From contig CAIOGM010000061.1 of NCBI GenBank assembly GCA_903857795.1, positions 1 through 64,000 of the forward strand: a DNA stretch of 64,000 nucleotides, in the 5' to 3' direction. Shown piece after piece: positions 59,968 to 64,000 of this stretch. Each line of letters begins with the position of its first letter. Within the stretch, counting starts at the first letter, position 1. The translations under genes and the position numbers were made by a program. The stretch is from an uncultured Geobacter sp. (GTDB lineage: Bacteria; Desulfobacterota; Desulfuromonadia; Geobacterales; CAIOGM01). The notes under the pieces are model-generated. The model saw only the letters and a list, made by a program, of their open reading frames with translations, did no database searches and had not been told where the DNA came from.

Positions 59968-61563
59968 ATGTCTGATTACGGTACCCTGCAGGATCGCGTA
60001 CGTCACAAATCCCTTTTGAGCAAGGTCATGACCGCTGAAGAGACGATCCAGTTCTTCAAACCCGGGATGAACCTTGGCTGGTCCGGTTTTACCCCCGCCG
60101 GTTACCCGAAAGAGGTTCCCATCGCCGTCGCCGACTATGTTGAGAAGAACAACCTGCAGGGGAAGTGGAAGTTCAACCTCTTCATCGGCGCCTCCGTTGG
60201 CGCCGAGACCGAAAACCGCTGGGCCGAGTTGGACATGATCGACCGCCGCTGCCCGTATCAGACCGGCAAGAACATCGCCGCCGGCATCAACGAAGGGCGG
60301 ATCCGGATGGGAGACAAGCACCTCTCCCTCTTCGCCCAGGATCTTGGATACGGTTTCTATACCAAGGACAGCGAGAGCGGCAAGCTCGACTTGGCCATCA
60401 TCGAAGTCTCCGCCATAACCGAAGACGGGAGCCTGGTTCCCACCACCTCCTGCGGCGTCATCCCTGAAATCCTCATGGTCTGCGACCGGATCATCATCGA
60501 GGTGAACACCGGACAGCCCTCCTTCGAAGGGATCCATGATATGGTTTCCTGCGGCACCCCTCCTAACCGTCAGGTGCTCAACATTACCACGGCCGGTTCC
60601 CGCATCGGGACTACCTCCATCCCTTGCGATCCCAAGAAGATCGTGGCCATCGTGGAGTCGAAACGACGGGATAAAGGGCGCGCCTTCACCGAAAGCGACG
60701 ATACCTCCGAGGCGATTGCCGGCCACATCATCGACTTCTTTACCCACGAAGTGAAGATGGGGCGTCTGCCCGACAACCTCCTCCCCATCCAGTCGGGTGT
60801 CGGCTCCATCGCCAACGCCGTCGTGGGCGGTCTGGCCAAGGGTCCCTTCTACAACCTGTCGGTCTTCACCGAAGTGCTTCAGGACACCATGCTGGATCTC
60901 TTCGATTCCGGCAAGCTGGACGCAGCCTCCTCCTGCTCTCTCTCCCTCTCCGAGACCCTGGGCTTCCCCCGCTTCTTCGAGAACTGGGACAAGTACTTCG
61001 ACAAGATCACCCTCCGCCCCCTCTCCATCTCCAACGCCCCGGAGCCGATTCGTCGTCTGGGTGTTATCGCCATGAACACCCCGGTGGAGATCGACATGTA
61101 TGCCCATGCCAACTCCACCCTCGTCGGCGGTACCCGGATGATCAATGGCCTCGGCGGTTCCGGCGACTTCCTGAGGAACGGTTTCCTCAAGATGATGCAT
61201 ACCCCGTCCAGTCGTCCCTCCAAGACCGACCCCGCCGGGATCTCCTGCGTCGTGCCGCACTGCTCGCACATCGACCACACCGAGCATGACCTGGACGTTG
61301 TCATCACCGAGCAGGGGTTGGCCGATGTCCGCGGTCTCTGCCCCCGGGACCGCGCCAAGGTCATCATCGAGAAGTGCGCCCATCCGGACTACAAGCCGAT
61401 CCTCACCGAATATTACGAGATGGCCCTGGCCGATTGCCTCCGCCGCAAGGTTGCCCATGAACCGCAGCTGTGGGATCGCGCTTTCAAGATGCATCTCAAT
61501 CTTGAGAGAAACGGCACCATGAAGATCAAGAACTGGGACATCAAGCTCGACCTCTGCGAATAG
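59968..61563 (+). CDS. Acetyl-CoA hydrolase/transferase family; probable succinyl-CoA:acetate CoA-transferase
   Basis: 'NLGWSGFTPAGYPKEVPIAVADYVE', 'GVGSIANAVVGGL', 'VVITEQGLADVRGLCPRDRA'. Confidence 0.9.
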   Translation: MSDYGTLQDRVRHKSLLSKVMTAEETIQFFKPGMNLGWSGFTPAGYPKEVPIAVADYVEKNNLQGKWKFNLFIGASVGAETENRWAELDMIDRRCPYQTGKNIAAGINEGRIRMGDKHLSLFAQDLGYGFYTKDSESGKLDLAIIEVSAITEDGSLVPTTSCGVIPEILMVCDRIIIEVNTGQPSFEGIHDMVSCGTPPNRQVLNITTAGSRIGTTSIPCDPKKIVAIVESKRRDKGRAFTESDDTSEAIAGHIIDFFTHEVKMGRLPDNLLPIQSGVGSIANAVVGGLAKGPFYNLSVFTEVLQDTMLDLFDSGKLDAASSCSLSLSETLGFPRFFENWDKYFDKITLRPLSISNAPEPIRRLGVIAMNTPVEIDMYAHANSTLVGGTRMINGLGGSGDFLRNGFLKMMHTPSSRPSKTDPAGISCVVPHCSHIDHTEHDLDVVITEQGLADVRGLCPRDRAKVIIEKCAHPDYKPILTEYYEMALADCLRRKVAHEPQLWDRAFKMHLNLERNGTMKIKNWDIKLDLCE

Positions 61564-61591
61564 GCGACCGTCGCAGGTAGCAACTGAAAAA

Positions 61592-61626
61592 CCCCCTTGA
61601 GCGTAGCCGCTCAAGGGGGTTTTTTA
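61592..61626 (+). terminator. Rho-independent terminator
   Basis: CCCCCTTGAGCG-TAGC-CGCTCAAGGGGG-TTTTTT. Confidence 0.93.
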
Positions 61627-61642
61627 TTCCGGATTTATCTCC

Positions 61643-63301
61643 TCATCTCTTCTTTGGCTTCTTCTTCTTTTTAGGGGCGCCCGCTCCGCCTCCTTGAGCT
61701 TTTGGCGTAGTTTCCTTCCGTGCCGGCTTGGGCTGGGAAGCCTTGGCTGCCGCGACAGGAGTGGGCACGGAGGACGCCGGTACAGTTTCCGGCGCCGACT
61801 CCGCCGGCTCCTCGGCCACGGGCTCTGCCTGCTCAGCTGTCGGAACCGAAGGGGTCAAGCTCTCCCCGACATTTTCCTCAGAGGCAGGTTCCGGAACGTG
61901 TGGCGCAGGCTCCGCGACGACTTCCTCTGCCGAAGCTGAGGTCGGAGCGGTGGCGCTGGGCGGAGCGCTCTCCGCTGCCGTTGTGTCCCGCACCAGACCC
62001 AGGACGTTGAAGTTGGTCATCTCGGTGCAGAGCTCTTCCAGCGCAAGCTTCAGTGAGCGCTCGTTCAAATCCTTGCAGGTGAGACTGATGTTCACGCCCA
62101 CCCCGTTGAGTCGGCTTACCCGGAGCTTGAAGTAGCTGCTCCGCATGCTTACTTGAATTCTGGTGCGCGCCTGAAAAATCTTCTTCTCTTTCTCTTCCTT
62201 GCCGTCGCAGAGCAGCCACCGGCTGCTGCGCTTGTAGATATAGTAGTTTTTCGCCCAGATAACATTTTTCCCCCAGAGGGAGGCGCCTGTACTGTTCAGG
62301 AGCTTCATCACCATGGGGGAGAGGGAATCGAACTGGTCATGGATCATCTTTTTGGATTGATCCACGGCCATGGACTTCATGTAGCGCATAGCCTTGAATA
62401 TCAGCCAGATGATGACCGCCGATAGCAGCAAGAAGGAACCTGTACGGATGAACCCGTTATAAAACCGGGCGTCTGCCGGCTTGTTGGGTTTTGCGTCGGC
62501 TCTTTTCTTATGGAGTTTTGAGAGATCTGCAACTTCCTTATACTCATCGGGGTGACGAATCCGATAGCCATCGGCTGCAACCTGAAGGGCCTCCTTTTGA
62601 AGGGTTGGGTTCATGAGCGCGGCGGCGCCGAACGTATCCATGCGCATCTTGTGGGTGAGCCCGATCAGCTGAAAGGAGTCATTGAGAACCGCGGTTTCCG
62701 GCGAGATAGAGCTGATCCTGATCCGATCCGGGTCAGTCACGATCTTTTCCGCCTCTTCCTTAATCTCCTTGATGGTCACATCAACAAAAGTCGACTTGGC
62801 TGGATTTCTCTGGTCAACCAGGATGGTGACGGAATTTTCCTTGTCCTTGATCTGAATCTTCCCCTGGGTTACCAGGTAGGCCATGGTGACCCTACCACTC
62901 TCCACAATGCTTGAGACTTTAAAGACTCTGTCGAAGTTGGCGGTAAAATCTTTCTGTATCGGAATAGTTCCCACTTCGCCATCAAAGGTAGCGCCGGGGA
63001 ACTGCTCTTTCAGCTTTTCCAGAAAAGTCGTCGGTTGCCCTTTGTTGCCGTTGGCTGCGCCTGTCTCTGTTTTAGCGTGCAGCTTTTGAAGCATCGCCTC
63101 GATTTCCGCGGCCTTATTTTTACAGGTCTGAAAATACGTAGTTGTCCTGGTAAATCCGTCGAATGTGGCGACAGGGGTGACAGTTGCTCCGGCTGCAGGT
63201 GGAGCGGGTGCGGATGAATCCGTTGGCGGTGGCGCGGCCAGGGAGAGAGCGGCTGTGGTAAGCAGTACAATAAACAGGGTGGCATAATAACTTAATTTCA
63301 T
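61643..63301 (-). CDS. Uncharacterised exported membrane protein with low-complexity acidic then poly-Lys C-terminus
   Basis: Signal peptide, TM ~300-320, Ala/Pro/Glu-rich tail ending APKKKKKPKKR; paralog of the next gene. Confidence 0.75.
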   Translation of the reverse strand: MKLSYYATLFIVLLTTAALSLAAPPPTDSSAPAPPAAGATVTPVATFDGFTRTTTYFQTCKNKAAEIEAMLQKLHAKTETGAANGNKGQPTTFLEKLKEQFPGATFDGEVGTIPIQKDFTANFDRVFKVSSIVESGRVTMAYLVTQGKIQIKDKENSVTILVDQRNPAKSTFVDVTIKEIKEEAEKIVTDPDRIRISSISPETAVLNDSFQLIGLTHKMRMDTFGAAALMNPTLQKEALQVAADGYRIRHPDEYKEVADLSKLHKKRADAKPNKPADARFYNGFIRTGSFLLLSAVIIWLIFKAMRYMKSMAVDQSKKMIHDQFDSLSPMVMKLLNSTGASLWGKNVIWAKNYYIYKRSSRWLLCDGKEEKEKKIFQARTRIQVSMRSSYFKLRVSRLNGVGVNISLTCKDLNERSLKLALEELCTEMTNFNVLGLVRDTTAAESAPPSATAPTSASAEEVVAEPAPHVPEPASEENVGESLTPSVPTAEQAEPVAEEPAESAPETVPASSVPTPVAAAKASQPKPARKETTPKAQGGGAGAPKKKKKPKKR

Positions 63302-63329
63302 GGAAGTGCCCTCTATTAAAATTTCATAT

Positions 63330-63989
63330 CTACGTTATCGGATTCGTCAACGCAAGGCATAACTCATCCAACTTGTTGTCCAGCTCAATTTTCGTCAAAC
63401 CTTTGGTTACCAAGGAGATGCGCGCGATGTTCCCGTTGAGCCGGGTAATCTGCAACTTGAAATAGGTTCCCCGCAGACAGACCTCGACCCTGTGATGTGC
63501 TTGGAAAAGGTTATTGGTTTTGTCTTCCCGGCCGTCGCAGAGGACCCACCGGTTCTTATGCTTGTACAGGTGATAAACTTTGGTCAGCAGGCTGTTTTTC
63601 CCCCATAACGTCGCTCCCTTTCTCTTGAGAGAAGCGGTGACCATGGGCGACAGCGAGTTATAGTGATCGAGGTTAGTACGTTCCACGGGGCTCAGCGACA
63701 TCGACTTCATGAAGCGAGTCACAATGTATATTAGCCAGAGGGCACACGCCGCCAGTACGGTGAAAAGAGCCGTTTTTATGAATCCATTGTAAAACCGGGA
63801 ATCAGCCTGCTTGTCCGGCTGGATATTGACAGCGCTCAGGCGGATTTTTTGCTGTGGCGCCCCCTTCTGATACTCCTCGGGGTGGCGATCCCGGTACCCG
63901 GTGGCGACAACACGGAGCATCTCCTTCTGTGCCGTGGCGTCATGGATAACGTTTGCGCCGTAGCTATCCATGCTGACCTTATTGGTCAT
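63330..63989 (-). CDS. Paralog of the 61643..63301 protein (5' end outside the window)
   Basis: Shared 'ARFYNGFIRT/SRFYNGFIKT', 'ATLWGKN/ASLWGKN', 'RWVLCDGRED/RWLLCDGKEE', 'YFKLQITRLNG/YFKLRVSRLNG'. Confidence 0.75.
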   Translation of the reverse strand: MTNKVSMDSYGANVIHDATAQKEMLRVVATGYRDRHPEEYQKGAPQQKIRLSAVNIQPDKQADSRFYNGFIKTALFTVLAACALWLIYIVTRFMKSMSLSPVERTNLDHYNSLSPMVTASLKRKGATLWGKNSLLTKVYHLYKHKNRWVLCDGREDKTNNLFQAHHRVEVCLRGTYFKLQITRLNGNIARISLVTKGLTKIELDNKLDELCLALTNPIT

Positions 63990-64000
63990 ACTCAGGAGTT

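Noticed and set aside
59854-61614. 586 aa minus-strand ORF
   Set aside because: Antisense shadow of the CoA-transferase gene

Overview
This 64 kb window is GC-rich chromosomal DNA that looks like Geobacter or a related Desulfuromonadales (inferred from gene content; no search was run). From left to right it contains the following. (1) About 1-9,060: a tail/lysis segment of a siphovirus-like prophage. It has a tail-chaperone -1 frameshift, an embedded spanin-like gene pair, and two apparent gene-fusion scars. (2) 9,183-25,800: housekeeping genes: metH, metF, a cysE-rrf2-iscS-mnmA-mtaB operon, selD, dnaB and others. The selD gene is a selenoprotein gene that the ORF track truncates at an in-frame TGA. 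(3) 25,890-27,560: a secreted cyclophilin and a degenerate glyQ/ammonium-transporter remnant. (4) 28,074-38,892: an AT-richer, one-directional island encoding a TPR-like secreted protein, a VWA lipoprotein, a Ser/Thr kinase with periplasmic PEGA repeats, a STAS protein, a LysM/alpha-toroid secreted protein, a LamG-like lipoprotein, an OB-TM-FHA protein, a GT2 polysaccharide synthase and a PP2C phosphatase. This island is my best candidate for an undescribed system: phospho-signalling-controlled envelope glycan synthesis. (5) 39,100-63,989: pyc, sppA, a PEP-CTERM protein, a Lon-like protease, acn, lpd, odhB, odhA, typA, bamD, a CoA-transferase and a tandem pair of uncharacterised membrane-protein paralogs. 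A RAYT transposase and its REP palindromes are inserted between odhB and odhA, and one REP pair lies in frame inside the RAYT gene itself. No tRNA, rRNA or CRISPR array was recognised.
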